A stretch of DNA of 33,599 bases from Streptomyces sp. E2N166 (GCF_003671715.1 NZ_RAIF01000032.1:1233243-1266841), one strand, 5' to 3'. Shown: positions 1 to 8,538, counted from the stretch's first letter. The notes: generated from the letters alone by a model not told the origin. Translations and numbers: made by a program.

Positions 1-257
1 CCGTCGGGGAGTCCGACGACCTCCCTCGTCGCGTGCGGCAGGCCAGTCTCGCTCCCCAACTGCGCGACGGGCGCCCCGCCGACCCCGCGTGGTCGTCCCC
101 GCCGCCCGGAGACGACGAGCGCACCCCCGAAGTCGTACGGGACCGCATGGCCGCATACCGCGCCGGCTGGTCGCGCGGTGGTGGCCGGCGACCCGGCCGC
201 GGAGCACCGCCGGATGCGCCGGCCGGCGGCGACAGCAATAAAGGAGACCCAGCATGA
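1..257 (+). CDS. cvnA: CvnA-type sensor histidine kinase, C-terminal end (partial)
   Basis: Only the last ~84 codons are present; the reading frame enters at base 3 and stops with TGA at 255-257. The visible protein starts with a 'LPRRVRQASLAPQLR' stretch and has an 'EVVRDRMAAYRAGW' segment followed by a Gly/Arg-rich tail, which is how the cytoplasmic end of conservon membrane kinases normally looks (family knowledge). The stop codon overlaps the ATG of the next gene as ATGA (254-257), so it is translationally coupled to the roadblock gene. The kinase and sensor domains lie outside the window, so activity cannot be judged. The identification rests on the tail motif plus the three following conservon genes. 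Confidence 0.85.
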   Translation, partial: VGESDDLPRRVRQASLAPQLRDGRPADPAWSSPPPGDDERTPEVVRDRMAAYRAGWSRGGGRRPGRGAPPDAPAGGDSNKGDPA

Positions 258-691
258 TTTACAACCCCGGCGCCGGGAGCGCCCGGAGGACCCGCGAACT
301 CGACTGGCTGCTGGACGACCTCGTCGTATGCGTGAGCGAAGTACGGCACGCCGTGGTGCTGTCGAACGACGGACTCGCCGTGGGCGCGTCGACCGGCCTC
401 GGCCGTGAGGACGCCGAACACCTGGCAGCGGTCGCCTCCGGCTTCCACAGCCTGGCCAAGGGCGCGGGCCGGCACTTCGGCGCCGGGGGCGTGCGCCAGA
501 CCATGGTGGAGATGGACGACGGCTTCCTGTTCGTGGCCGCCGCGGGCGACGGCTCCTGCCTCGCCGTCCTCACCGCCGTGACCGCCGACATCGGCCTGGT
601 GGCCTATGAGATGGCACGGCTGGTCAGACGCGTCGGCGAGCACCTCCACACCGCGCCGCGCACCACCGCGCGGCCTCCCGCCGGCGGATGA
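254..691 (+). CDS. cvnB: CvnB roadblock/LC7 protein
   Basis: This 145-residue protein has the Streptomyces roadblock/LC7 pattern: 'LDWLLDDLV', then 'VVLSNDGLAVGASTGL', 'EDAEHLAAVASGFHSLAKG' and 'VRQTMVEMDDGFLFV'. Roadblock proteins are small dimers that bind and modulate Ras-like GTPases; in conservons CvnB is thought to sit with CvnA, CvnC and the GTPase CvnD in a membrane-associated complex (family knowledge). The start is fixed by the ATGA overlap with cvnA and an AAGGAGA ribosome site just upstream at 240-246. There are no membrane segments. It is the closest relative in the window of the second roadblock protein at 2403-2816. Confidence 0.93.
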   Translation: MIYNPGAGSARRTRELDWLLDDLVVCVSEVRHAVVLSNDGLAVGASTGLGREDAEHLAAVASGFHSLAKGAGRHFGAGGVRQTMVEMDDGFLFVAAAGDGSCLAVLTAVTADIGLVAYEMARLVRRVGEHLHTAPRTTARPPAGG

Positions 692-709
692 CCCGGGAGG
701 GCCGCGCGG

Positions 710-1123
710 ATGACCGACGACACTACGGGCGGCGGCCGGGAGCGGCCGGGCAGCCGGTGGTACGACAACGAGGCCGGACCCCTCGTCCGGCCCTACGCGA
801 TGACAGGCGGCCGCACGCGACCCGGCCCCACGGGGGTGCGGTTCGACCTGATCGCCCTCGTCGCACGAGCCCCTGACGCGCCGGGCACCGACGACACCGT
901 GCTCGGACCGGAGCACCGGACCCTGATCGATCTGTGCCGCACGGAGACCCAGTCGGTCGCCGAACTCGCCGCGGACGCGGATCTGCCCGTGGGCGTGGTG
1001 AGGGTGCTCCTAGGAGACCTGGTGGAACTCGGCTCCGTGACCGTCAGCCGTCCCGTACCGCCCGCCCAGCTGCCCGACGAACGGATCCTGCGCGAAGTGA
1101 TCGACGGACTCCGCGCACTGTAA
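710..1123 (+). CDS. cvnC: CvnC DUF742 protein
   Basis: This 137-residue DUF742 protein carries the diagnostic N-terminal 'RWYDNEAGPLVRPYAMTGGRT' region (residues ~15-35) and a C-terminal winged-helix-like part with 'LCRTETQSVAELAADADLPVGVVRVLLGDL' and 'ILREVIDGLRAL'. DUF742 proteins are the third member of conservons; their biochemical role is not settled. The start at 710 has a GGGAGG ribosome site, and it begins 18 bases after the cvnB stop. A weak GGCC-GAAA-GGCC hairpin follows the stop at 1128-1139, in the 64-base gap before cvnD. Confidence 0.92.
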   Translation: MTDDTTGGGRERPGSRWYDNEAGPLVRPYAMTGGRTRPGPTGVRFDLIALVARAPDAPGTDDTVLGPEHRTLIDLCRTETQSVAELAADADLPVGVVRVLLGDLVELGSVTVSRPVPPAQLPDERILREVIDGLRAL

Positions 1124-1187
1124 ATGAGGCCGAAAGGCCATGACCGGCAGTTACATTCACGACCACCCGGACCGAGAGAAGTGATCG

Positions 1188-1793
1188 ATGGTCTCCGAGC
1201 ACTCCGACGCCACGGACGGTGACACGACCGCGCTGGCGTTGAAGATCCTGGTCGCCGGAGGATTCGGCGTTGGCAAAACCACCTTGGTGGGCGCGGTCAG
1301 CGAGATCAGGCCGCTGCGCACGGAGGAAATGCTCAGCGAGGCCGGGCGACTGGTGGACGACACCGACGGCATCGACCGCAAGGTCACCACGACCGTCGCC
1401 ATGGACTTCGGACGCATCACCATCCGGTCCGGCCTCTCCCTTTACCTCTTCGGCACACCGGGCCAGGACCGCTTCTGGTTTCTGTGGGACGAACTCTCAC
1501 AGGGTGCACTCGGTGCTGTCGTCCTCGCGGACACCCGGCGCCTGGCGGACTGTTTCCCGGCGGTCGACTATTTCGAGCACCGGCGCATCCCGTTCGTGGT
1601 GGCCGTCAACTGCTTCAAAGGGGCGCGCCGCTACGACGCCCAGGATGTTCTGCGGGCCCTCGACCTCGACCGGGGTACGCCCGTAGTGCTGTGCGACGCC
1701 CGGGACCGCGACTCGGGGAAGGAGGTGCTGATCCGGCTCGTCGAGTACGCCGGGCGGATGCACACCGCCCGGCTGCTCGACTCCGTACGCTGA
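1188..1793 (+). CDS. cvnD: CvnD Ras-like small GTPase
   Basis: The 201-residue protein has a clear P-loop, GGFGVGKT (residues 24-31), followed by the conservon effector region 'RTEEMLSEAG' and a G3-like 'FGTPGQDRFWFLW'. The classical DxxG aspartate is replaced by GTPGQ and the NKxD base-recognition motif is weak ('AVNCFKG'). Both deviations are usual for the MglA/CvnD class (family knowledge). It is the likely switch of the complex, with CvnB as candidate partner or regulator. The ATG at 1188 is preceded by GAGAGAAG. No P450 gene follows, unlike some other conservons; a PPOX gene on the other strand comes next. Confidence 0.94.
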   Translation: MVSEHSDATDGDTTALALKILVAGGFGVGKTTLVGAVSEIRPLRTEEMLSEAGRLVDDTDGIDRKVTTTVAMDFGRITIRSGLSLYLFGTPGQDRFWFLWDELSQGALGAVVLADTRRLADCFPAVDYFEHRRIPFVVAVNCFKGARRYDAQDVLRALDLDRGTPVVLCDARDRDSGKEVLIRLVEYAGRMHTARLLDSVR

Positions 1794-1847
1794 CCGGAGC
1801 GAAACGGACTGAACCGTACTGAACTGGTTCGAACCGTCGGGTCACCA

Positions 1848-1862
1848 CCTCCGGCCCGGAGG
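1848..1862. terminator. Possible bidirectional hairpin between cvnD and the PPOX gene
   Basis: CCTCC (1848-1852) and GGAGG (1858-1862) can pair around a five-base loop. It lies in the short gap between the convergent cvnD and PPOX genes, six bases from the PPOX stop. There is no T-run, which is common for actinobacterial terminators. The stem is short, so confidence is low. Confidence 0.35.
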
Positions 1863-1867
1863 ACCTC

Positions 1868-2296
1868 TCAGTCCGCGACGGACTTCTGAGCCAGGACCTT
1901 GTCCACGGTGACGCGGACGAGGAGCTCGCCCGGAACGCCGTTGCGGGCCCCGAACTCCTCGGCGCGCTCCTCGCCCATGTACCGGGCCCCGATCCTGGCG
2001 GCCCAGTGCCGGAGTTCGTCGAGGTCCTCCGAGATCCGTGCGCGCCCTTGCAGTACGACGAAGTCGAAGGGCGGCCGGTCGTCGTCCACGCACAGGGCGA
2101 CCCGGCCGTCACGGGCCAGATTGCGTCCCTTCACGGTGTCCTTGCCGGTGTTGAACACCATGTCGTCCCCGTCCAGCAGGAACCAGATCGGCGCCACATG
2201 CGGGCTGCCGTCAGCCCGAACGGTCGATAGCTTCCCGGTGCGGGTGCCGTCCGAGACGAACGCCCGCCATTCCTCATCGGTCATCTTCTGTGCCAT
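1868..2296 (-). CDS. PPOX-class F420/FMN-dependent oxidoreductase
   Basis: The 142-residue single-domain protein has the pyridoxamine-phosphate-oxidase-like split barrel of actinobacterial F420-dependent enzymes. It shows 'GKLSTVRADGSPHVAPIWFLLDGD' in the first third, then 'GRNLARDGRVALCVDDDRPPFDFVVLQGRA', a motif typical of F420-type PPOX proteins (family knowledge). The substrate is unknown; relatives reduce or bind F420, flavin, biliverdin or haem. The ATG at 2296 was chosen over longer frames because GGAGG lies nine bases upstream and the protein aligns from there. It is divergent from the second roadblock gene, sharing a 106-base intergenic region. Confidence 0.88.
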   Translation of the reverse strand: MAQKMTDEEWRAFVSDGTRTGKLSTVRADGSPHVAPIWFLLDGDDMVFNTGKDTVKGRNLARDGRVALCVDDDRPPFDFVVLQGRARISEDLDELRHWAARIGARYMGEERAEEFGARNGVPGELLVRVTVDKVLAQKSVAD

Positions 2297-2402
2297 GCCC
2301 CCATCCTCCTTGCCCGGAGCACAAGCGTGGTGAAGGCTGGCGGGCAGATCCTCCGACCAGGAGGAGAGCACGCATACGGGGACGACACGGGGAGACCGGA
2401 CG

Positions 2403-2816
2403 ATGGTGCAGAACCAGGGACTTGGCTGGCTGCTGGACGACCTGACCGAGCGCGTCGAACACGTCCGGCACGCGCTGGTCCTGTCCAACGACGGGCTGGT
2501 GACCGGGGCGAGTACGGGTCTGCGACGCGAGGACGCCGAGCACCTCGCCGCCGTCTCGTCCGGACTGCACAGCCTGGCCAAGGGCTCGGGCCGCCACTTC
2601 GGCGCGGGTCAGGTACGACAGACGATGGTCGAGTTCGACGACGCCGTACTGTTCGTCACCGCGGCGGGTTCGGGCAGTTGCCTGTGCGTGCTCAGCGGCG
2701 CGGAGACCGACATCGGGCAGATCGCGTACGAGATGACCCTGCTCGTGAACCGGGTCGGTGAGCACCTAGACGTCGACGCGCGACAGCCGGGCCGGATATC
2801 ACCCACAGACCTCTGA
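2403..2816 (+). CDS. Second roadblock/LC7 protein (CvnB paralogue)
   Basis: At 137 residues it has the same motif order as CvnB: 'LGWLLDDLTERVEHVRHALVLSNDGL', 'ASTGLRREDAEHLAAVSSGLHSLAKG' and 'VRQTMVEFDDAVLFVTAAG'. It retains the roadblock fold pattern throughout and ends with a short polar tail. It is not accompanied by its own kinase, DUF742 or GTPase gene, so it may be an orphan duplicate able to pair with CvnD or CvnB (inference). GGGGAGA lies just before the ATG at 2403. It is divergent from the PPOX gene. Confidence 0.9.
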   Translation: MVQNQGLGWLLDDLTERVEHVRHALVLSNDGLVTGASTGLRREDAEHLAAVSSGLHSLAKGSGRHFGAGQVRQTMVEFDDAVLFVTAAGSGSCLCVLSGAETDIGQIAYEMTLLVNRVGEHLDVDARQPGRISPTDL

Positions 2817-2854
2817 CCTGGGCTTTCCATACTTTCGTGGAGGCGGCTCCGGAG

Positions 2855-2863
2855 TTGTCCACA
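2855..2863 (+). promoter_or_regulatory. Single DnaA-box-like 9-mer
   Basis: TTGTCCACA matches the preferred streptomycete DnaA box as remembered. It is alone, in the 137-base gap between the roadblock gene and the DUF6397-like gene, and could be chance. Confidence 0.2.
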
Positions 2864-2953
2864 GGCCTGCCACGGATGTCGCGGCAGCGGATACGGTCTT
2901 GTGTCAGGCGGGGGCGGACAGCACCGGCCGCACACTCCACGGGGGAGAAGACC

Positions 2954-3889
2954 ATGTCCGGGAACACCATCACGCACAAGATCACGGCCACTGCCGAGCA
3001 GATCGGCACCACCGGCCGCGCCACCCACGACCCCTCGCTCGCCCCGAACCGCGCGGCACGAGAACTGGGTCTCAGGCGCAGTGAGTTCGACCTCGCCGTA
3101 CACCTCGGGCGCATCCGCACCGTACCCGACGAGGGAGGAGGCGGCCGACGCGTCGCGCGTGACGAGATCGAACGGATCCGGGCCGGGGAGGGCTTCCCCG
3201 AGACGCTGCGGGACAGCGTCCGCGCCGTCGGGACCATGGAAGGCGCTGCCCTCATGAAAGTTCCCGGGGCCCGGTTCACCCGCCTCGCACGACTGGGGCT
3301 CCTGGTGCCTGTGAAGTTTTACGTCAACCGCTATCGCGCCGTCGTCTGGCTGTATCTGGCCGACGAGCTGCGGCAGTTCGCGGCCGACGAGAGGAACGCC
3401 GCGCTGCTGAAGGGCCGTACGCCCGAGGGCCTGCGGGGCCAGCTGACGGAGGGCCTGGACCTGCGTCCCCGCAACTGGCGGGGCCGGCACCTGGGGTTCC
3501 TGCTCCGCCAGGCCGACGACCCGTGGGCCAGTGCCGCGGCCGTCGCGTCAGTGCTCGACCCGGCCGAGGTCTCCGGAGTCGTCAGGGACCCCTACGAGCG
3601 CTCCTATCTGCACCGGTTCCGCCCGGTGCCGCCCGCCCACGGTTCGCCCGGCTCCCCGGCCGCGCAGCTCGCCGAGGAGATCATGACGGCGGCGGACCCG
3701 GACGAGATCGACTGGCTCCGCACGGACCTGGCGGGCGCGGTGGAAGCCGCACGCGGGCAGCGTCCGGCGCCGCGCCCGGCCCTTCGCCCCCTGCCGACCC
3801 CACCGGCCCGGGAAGCCACACCGCACGAGGCCGAGGAACCCGGACGGTTCCGCGACCTGTTGGGCCGGCTGCGGCGCAGAGGCTCCTGA
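2954..3889 (+). CDS. DUF6397-like protein, unknown function
   Basis: The 311-residue protein begins with a helix-turn-helix-like region: 'RAARELGLRRSEFDLAVHLGRIRTV' is followed by 'RRVARDEIERIRA', resembling an excisionase/MerR-type DNA-binding start. The middle has 'YVNRYRAVVWLYLADELRQFA', and the C-terminus is rich in Pro/Ala/Arg with a final basic 'RFRDLLGRLRRRGS'. It resembles a Streptomyces-restricted family annotated DUF6397, from memory. The ATG at 2954 was chosen because GGGGGAGAAG precedes it; an upstream in-frame start at 2837 would add an atypical Arg-rich leader. It ends one base before the convergent tesB stop. DNA binding is only suggested. Confidence 0.75.
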   Translation: MSGNTITHKITATAEQIGTTGRATHDPSLAPNRAARELGLRRSEFDLAVHLGRIRTVPDEGGGGRRVARDEIERIRAGEGFPETLRDSVRAVGTMEGAALMKVPGARFTRLARLGLLVPVKFYVNRYRAVVWLYLADELRQFAADERNAALLKGRTPEGLRGQLTEGLDLRPRNWRGRHLGFLLRQADDPWASAAAVASVLDPAEVSGVVRDPYERSYLHRFRPVPPAHGSPGSPAAQLAEEIMTAADPDEIDWLRTDLAGAVEAARGQRPAPRPALRPLPTPPAREATPHEAEEPGRFRDLLGRLRRRGS

Positions 3890-3890
3890 C

Positions 3891-4757
3891 CTACAGGGCC
3901 CGGAACAGCCCTTCCTGGACGACGGACACCAGCATGCGCCCCTGCGCGTCATAGATCCGTCCCCGCGCCAGACCCCGTCCACCGGTCGCGATCGGCGACT
4001 CCTGGTCGTACAGGAACCACTCGTCCGCGCGGAACGGCCGGTGGAACCACATGGCGTGGTCCAGCGACGCCATGTCGAAGCCCCGTGGACCCCACAGAGG
4101 CTCGACCGGGATGCGTACGGCGTCCAGGAGGGTCATGTCACTGGCGTAGGTCAGGGCGCAGGTGTGCACGAGCGGGTCGTCGCCGAGCGGGCCCACCGCG
4201 CGCATCCACACCGCGCTGCGGGGCTCGGCGTCCTCGACATCCTCGGCGCTCCAGCGCAGCCGGTCGACGTAGCGGATGTCGAAGGGCTGGCGGCGGGCCA
4301 TCCGCTCGAACTGCTCCGGCAGCGCACCAAGGTGCTCCCGCACCTCGTCGGTGACCGTCGGCAGGGACTCGGGATCCGGGACCTTGCGGGCCGGAGGCAA
4401 CTGGTGCTCGAAACTCCCCTGCTCAGGCTTGTGAAAGGAGGCGGTGAGCGTGAAGATCGTGCGGCCCTGCTGCACTGCGGTGACCCGGCGGGTCGTGAAC
4501 GACCGCCCGTCCCGGTCCCGTTCGACCTGGTACACGATCGGCACGCCCGGGCGCCCCGGGCGCAGGAAGTACGCGTGCAGCGAGTGCACCGGGCGGTCGC
4601 CCTCAGTGGTGCGGCCCGCGGCGACCAGCGCCTGGCCTGCCACCTGGCCGCCGAAGACCCGCTGCAGCGACTCCTCGGGGCTGCGGCCACGGAAGATGTT
4701 GACCTCGATCTGCTCCAGGTCGAGCAGGGCGACAAGGCTCTCGGCCGGATTCGTCAT
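3891..4757 (-). CDS. tesB: Acyl-CoA thioesterase II (TesB)
   Basis: The 288-residue protein hydrolyses acyl-CoA to free fatty acid and CoA in the cytoplasm. It has the two hot-dog repeats of the TesB family. The N-terminal half has 'RVFGGQVAGQALVAAGRT' and 'VHSLHAYFLRPG'. The C-terminal half has 'ASDMTLLD', 'MASLDHAMWFHRPFRADEW' and a terminal 'VSVVQEGLFR'. The Asp and Gln of the family's Asp-Thr-Gln catalytic set are visible in 'SDMTLLD' and 'VQEG'. The ATG at 4757 has AGGAGA upstream. It starts 19 bases after the helicase stop on the same strand, so the two are probably cotranscribed. Confidence 0.95.
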   Translation of the reverse strand: MTNPAESLVALLDLEQIEVNIFRGRSPEESLQRVFGGQVAGQALVAAGRTTEGDRPVHSLHAYFLRPGRPGVPIVYQVERDRDGRSFTTRRVTAVQQGRTIFTLTASFHKPEQGSFEHQLPPARKVPDPESLPTVTDEVREHLGALPEQFERMARRQPFDIRYVDRLRWSAEDVEDAEPRSAVWMRAVGPLGDDPLVHTCALTYASDMTLLDAVRIPVEPLWGPRGFDMASLDHAMWFHRPFRADEWFLYDQESPIATGGRGLARGRIYDAQGRMLVSVVQEGLFRAL

Positions 4758-4776
4758 GGGTGGGATTCTCCTGTGC

Positions 4777-7290
4777 TCACAGCTGGCCGACATCGGTGAC
4801 GCGGACGACCGCCCGGCCCTCCGTGTCGGAGGCCGTGAGGTCGACCTCCGCGCTGATGCCCCAGTCGTGGTCGTCGTTCGGGTCGTCGAAGATCTGGCGT
4901 ACGCGCCACAGGCCGTTCCGCGGCTCCTCCTCGATCACCAGCAGCTTGGGGCCGCGGGCGTCCGGACCGGTGCCGAGGTCCTCGTACTCGTCCCAGTACT
5001 TGTCCATGGCCTCGCCCCACGCGTCGGCGTCCCAGCCGGCGTCGGCGTCCATCTCGCCCAGCGCGTCGACCTGGTCGAGGGCGGCGAGCTCGACCCGGCG
5101 GAACATGGCGTTGCGGACCAGGACACGGAACGCGCGCGCGTTGGCGGTGACCGGCCGCACCTGGTCGGCCTTCTCCTGCGCCTCCTCGGCGGTCATCTCC
5201 GCCGGGTTGGCGAGCTGCTCCCATTCGTCCAGCAGGCTGGAGTCGACCTGGCGCACCATCTCACCGAGCCACTCGATCAGATCCTGCAGGTCGTCGGACT
5301 TCAGGTCGTCCGGGACGGTGTGATCGAGGGCCTTGTAGGCGCTCGCGAGGTAGCGCAGCACGATGCCCTCGGTGCGGGCCAGTTCGTAGTGGGAGACCAG
5401 CTCCGTGAAGGTCAGCGCCCGCTCGTACATGTCCCGGATGACCGACTTCGGGGACAGCGGATGGTCACCGACCCACGGGTGGCTCCTGCGGTACGTGTCG
5501 TAGGCGTGGAAGAGCAGCTCCTCCAGGGGCTTCGGGTACGTGATGTCCTGGAGGCGCTCCATGCGCTCCTCGTACTCGACGCCGTCCGCCTTCATCGCGG
5601 CCACGGCCTCACCGCGCGCCTTGTTCTGCTGGGCGGCGAGGATCTGCCGGGGGTCGTCCAGGGTGGACTCCACGACCGACACCATGTCCAGTGCGTACGA
5701 CGGCGACTCCGGGTCCAGCAGCTCGAAGGCGGCCAGGGCGAAAGTGGACAGCGGCTGGTTGAGCGCGAAGTCCTGCTGCAGGTCCACCGTGAGACGCACG
5801 ATGCGGCCCTCGGCGTCCGGCTGGTCGAGCTTCTCGACGATGCCGCCGCCCAGCAGCGAGCGGTAGATGGCGATCGCCCGCCGGATGTGCCGGAGCTGCT
5901 GCTTGCGCGGCTCGTGATTGTCCTCCAGCAGGTGCCGCATCGCCTTGAAGGCGTCACCGGGCCGGGCGATCACCGACAGCAGCATGGTGTGCGTGACCCG
6001 GAAACGGGACGACAGCGGCTCCGGCTCGGAGGTGATGAGCTTGTCGAACGTGCTCTCCGACCAGGCCACGAAGCCCTCGGGCGCCTTCTTGCGGACGACC
6101 TTGCGCCGCTTCTTCGGGTCGTCGCCCGCCTTGGCGAGCGCCTTCTCGTTCTCGACGACGTGCTCGGGCGCCTGGGCGACGACGAAACCCTCCGTGTCGA
6201 ACCCCGCACGCCCGGCCCGGCCGGCGATCTGGTGGAACTCCCGGGCCCGCAGCGTGCGCACCCGCGTGCCGTCGTACTTGGTCAGCGCCGTGAACAGCAC
6301 GGTCCGGATGGGGACGTTGACGCCCACGCCGAGCGTGTCCGTTCCGCAGATCACCTTCAGCAGGCCGGCCTGCGCGAGCTTCTCCACCAGTCGCCGGTAC
6401 TTGGGCAGCATGCCGGCGTGGTGGACACCGATGCCGTGCCGGACGTAGCGGGAGAGATTGCGGCCGAACTTCGTGGTGAAGCGGAAGTTGCCGATCAGCT
6501 CGGCGATCCGCTCCTTCTCCTCCCGCGTGCACATGTTGATGCTCATCAGCGCCTGTGCCCGCTCCACGGCCTGCGCCTGCGTGAAGTGCACGATGTAGAC
6601 GGGGGCCTGCCGAGCCGCAAGCAGATCGGTGAGCGTCTCCGTGAGGGGCGTGTAGCGGAACTCGTAGGAGAGCGGTACGGGCCGGGTCGCCGAGCGGACC
6701 ACCGCTGTGGGGCGGCCGGTGCGGCGCGCGAGGTCCTTCTCGAAGAAGGAGACGTCACCGAGCGTTGCCGACATCAGGACGAACTGGGCCTGCGGCAGTT
6801 CCAGCAGGGGAATCTGCCACGCCCAGCCGCGGTCCGGTTCCGCGTAGAAGTGGAACTCGTCCATGACGACCTGGCCGATGTCCGCGTGCTTGCCGTCGCG
6901 CAGCGCGATCGACGCCAAGACCTCGGCGGTGCAGCAGATGACGGGGGCGTCGGAGTTCACGGAGGCGTCGCCGGTCAGCATGCCGACGTTCTCGGTGCCG
7001 AAGATCTTGCACAGCTCGAAGAACTTCTCCGACACCAGCGCCTTGATCGGAGCCGTGTAGAAGGTGACCTCGTCCCGGGCCAGAGCGGCGAAGTGGGCGC
7101 CCGCCGCGATCATGCTCTTGCCGGAGCCGGTGGGCGTCGACACGATCACGTTCGCGCCGGAAACCGCCTCGATCAGCGCCTCCTCCTGATGAGGGTAGAG
7201 CGTGAGACCGCGCTCCTGGGCCCACGCCTCGAAGGCTTCGTACAGGGCATCGGGGTCGGCGGTCCGCGGCAGCTGATCGATGAGGGTCAC
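4777..7290 (-). CDS. DEAD/DEAH-box helicase, Ski2-like, with DUF3516 C-terminus
   Basis: The 837-residue superfamily 2 helicase shows all core motifs: Walker A 'TPTGSGKS' (~52-59), DEFH (144-147, motif II), SATL (174-177, motif III) and motif VI 'QIAGRAGRAGFD'. The long C-terminal half, with 'RFRVTHTMLLSVIARPGDAF' and a terminal acidic region, matches the DUF3516 extension of actinobacterial Ski2-like helicases. It is probably an RNA or nucleic-acid unwinding ATPase; the exact substrate is unknown. The GTG at 7290 gives the family's 'MTLIDQLP...DALYEAF' start; a longer frame upstream lacks family features. It lies upstream of tesB and is divergent from the membrane hydrolase gene. Confidence 0.95.
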   Translation of the reverse strand: MTLIDQLPRTADPDALYEAFEAWAQERGLTLYPHQEEALIEAVSGANVIVSTPTGSGKSMIAAGAHFAALARDEVTFYTAPIKALVSEKFFELCKIFGTENVGMLTGDASVNSDAPVICCTAEVLASIALRDGKHADIGQVVMDEFHFYAEPDRGWAWQIPLLELPQAQFVLMSATLGDVSFFEKDLARRTGRPTAVVRSATRPVPLSYEFRYTPLTETLTDLLAARQAPVYIVHFTQAQAVERAQALMSINMCTREEKERIAELIGNFRFTTKFGRNLSRYVRHGIGVHHAGMLPKYRRLVEKLAQAGLLKVICGTDTLGVGVNVPIRTVLFTALTKYDGTRVRTLRAREFHQIAGRAGRAGFDTEGFVVAQAPEHVVENEKALAKAGDDPKKRRKVVRKKAPEGFVAWSESTFDKLITSEPEPLSSRFRVTHTMLLSVIARPGDAFKAMRHLLEDNHEPRKQQLRHIRRAIAIYRSLLGGGIVEKLDQPDAEGRIVRLTVDLQQDFALNQPLSTFALAAFELLDPESPSYALDMVSVVESTLDDPRQILAAQQNKARGEAVAAMKADGVEYEERMERLQDITYPKPLEELLFHAYDTYRRSHPWVGDHPLSPKSVIRDMYERALTFTELVSHYELARTEGIVLRYLASAYKALDHTVPDDLKSDDLQDLIEWLGEMVRQVDSSLLDEWEQLANPAEMTAEEAQEKADQVRPVTANARAFRVLVRNAMFRRVELAALDQVDALGEMDADAGWDADAWGEAMDKYWDEYEDLGTGPDARGPKLLVIEEEPRNGLWRVRQIFDDPNDDHDWGISAEVDLTASDTEGRAVVRVTDVGQL

Positions 7291-7435
7291 GCACCCATCT
7301 TGCCTGGCCTCGGCCGTGATGGGGGAATCGGCTGTCCGCATGAAGATCACGAACGCTACGCTGGGTCGCCGACGAGGCATCAGCGGACCCGGACAACTGC
7401 ACAGCGGCACACGAGGAATGGGGCGGGCAACGGCG

Positions 7436-8230
7436 ATGATGGGACCAGCGCACTCACTGTCGGGCGCCGCGGCGTGGCTCGGCGTCGGGGCGGCGACCGC
7501 CGCCGCAGGGCACTCGATGCCCTGGCCGGTGCTGCTCGCCGGAGCTCTGATCTGTGCCGGAGCGGCGCTCGCCCCGGATCTCGACCACAAGGCGGCCACC
7601 ATCTCCCGGGCCTTCGGACCGGTCTCGCGGGGGCTGTGCGAAATCGTCGACAAGTTGTCGTACGCCGTCTACAAGGCCACGAAGAAACCGGGCGACCCGC
7701 GCCGCTCCGGCGGGCACCGAACGCTGACGCACACCTGGCTGTGGGCGGTTCTGATCGGCGGGGGCACTTCGGTCCTGGCCATCACGGGTGGCCGCTGGGC
7801 GGTCCTGGCGATCCTCTTCGTGCACATGGTGCTCGCGATCGAGGGCCTTCTCTGGCGGGCGACCCGCGGCTCCAGCAGCGACGTACTGGTCTGGCTGCTG
7901 GCCGGGACCAGCGCGTGGATCCTCGCCGGAATACTGGACAAGCCGGACGGGGGCGCGGACTGGCTGTTCACCGCACCGGGCCAGGAGTACCTGTGGCTGG
8001 GGCTGCCGATCGTGCTCGGCGCGCTGGTGCACGACATCGGGGACGCGCTGACCGTCTCGGGCTGCCCCATACTCTGGCCGATACCCGTGGGCCGCAAGCG
8101 CTGGTACCCCATCGGCCCGCCGAAGCCCATGCGGTTCCGGGCGGGCAGCTGGGTGGAGCTGAAGGTGCTGATGCCGGCGTTCATGCTGCTCGGGGGAGTG
8201 GGCGGCGCGGCGGCACTCAACTTCATCTGA
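7436..8230 (+). CDS. Membrane-bound metal-dependent hydrolase (YdjM/PF04307-like)
   Basis: The 264-residue integral membrane protein has the YdjM-family metal-ligand pattern: His near the start in 'GPAHSLSG', 'ALAPDLDHKA' (DxDH), 'GGHRTLTHTWLW' and 'ALVHDIGDALT'. Several hydrophobic segments separate these, including 'LLAGALICAGAAL', 'AVLAILFVHMVLAIEGLL' and 'VLVWLLAGTSAWILAGIL'. Family members are predicted zinc hydrolases of unclear substrate. There are two adjacent ATGs (7436 and 7439), and a further possible ATG at 7418 that would add six residues. It is convergent with the L31 gene. Confidence 0.88.
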   Translation: MMGPAHSLSGAAAWLGVGAATAAAGHSMPWPVLLAGALICAGAALAPDLDHKAATISRAFGPVSRGLCEIVDKLSYAVYKATKKPGDPRRSGGHRTLTHTWLWAVLIGGGTSVLAITGGRWAVLAILFVHMVLAIEGLLWRATRGSSSDVLVWLLAGTSAWILAGILDKPDGGADWLFTAPGQEYLWLGLPIVLGALVHDIGDALTVSGCPILWPIPVGRKRWYPIGPPKPMRFRAGSWVELKVLMPAFMLLGGVGGAAALNFI

Positions 8231-8253
8231 GGCCTATGCGTGGTCCGGCCCGC

Positions 8254-8538
8254 TCAGCCGGTCCCGTCGGCACCCTGCCCTTCGCCTTCGCCTTCGCCTT
8301 GGCCGTAGCGCCGCGCGAAGCGGGCGACACGCCCCTCCGAGTCCACCGTCCGCGCCTTGCCCGTGTAGAAGGGGTGGCTCTCCGAGGAGATCTCCACGTC
8401 CACCACCGGGTAGGTCTCGCCGTCGTCCCACGCGATGGTCTGGTCGCTGGTCGCGGTGGACCGAGTGAGGAAGGCGTACCCGGCGCTGCGGTCGCGGAAG
8501 ACGACGGGCCGGTACTCGGGATGCTTGTCCTGCTGCAT
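8254..8538 (-). CDS. rpmE2: 50S ribosomal protein L31 type B
   Basis: The 94-residue protein has the type B L31 core: '[23 protein letters not shown]', '[22 protein letters not shown]' and '[11 protein letters not shown]'. It contains no cysteine, so it lacks the CxxC zinc ribbon of the C+ form and belongs to the zinc-independent class that replaces zinc-binding L31 during zinc shortage (established for the family). The tail is an unusual Gly/Glu-rich run. The ATG at 8538 has GAGGAG upstream. I see no sequence near the start that looks like a classical AT-rich Zur box; the only clear dyad is at 8571-8592. Confidence 0.95.
   Translation of the reverse strand: MQQDKHPEYRPVVFRDRSAGYAFLTRSTATSDQTIAWDDGETYPVVDVEISSESHPFYTGKARTVDSEGRVARFARRYGQGEGEGEGQGADGTG

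Noticed and set aside
1820..1840. GGTTCGAACC resembling a tRNA T-loop
   Set aside because: No acceptor, D or anticodon arms can be built around it; it is just a palindrome.
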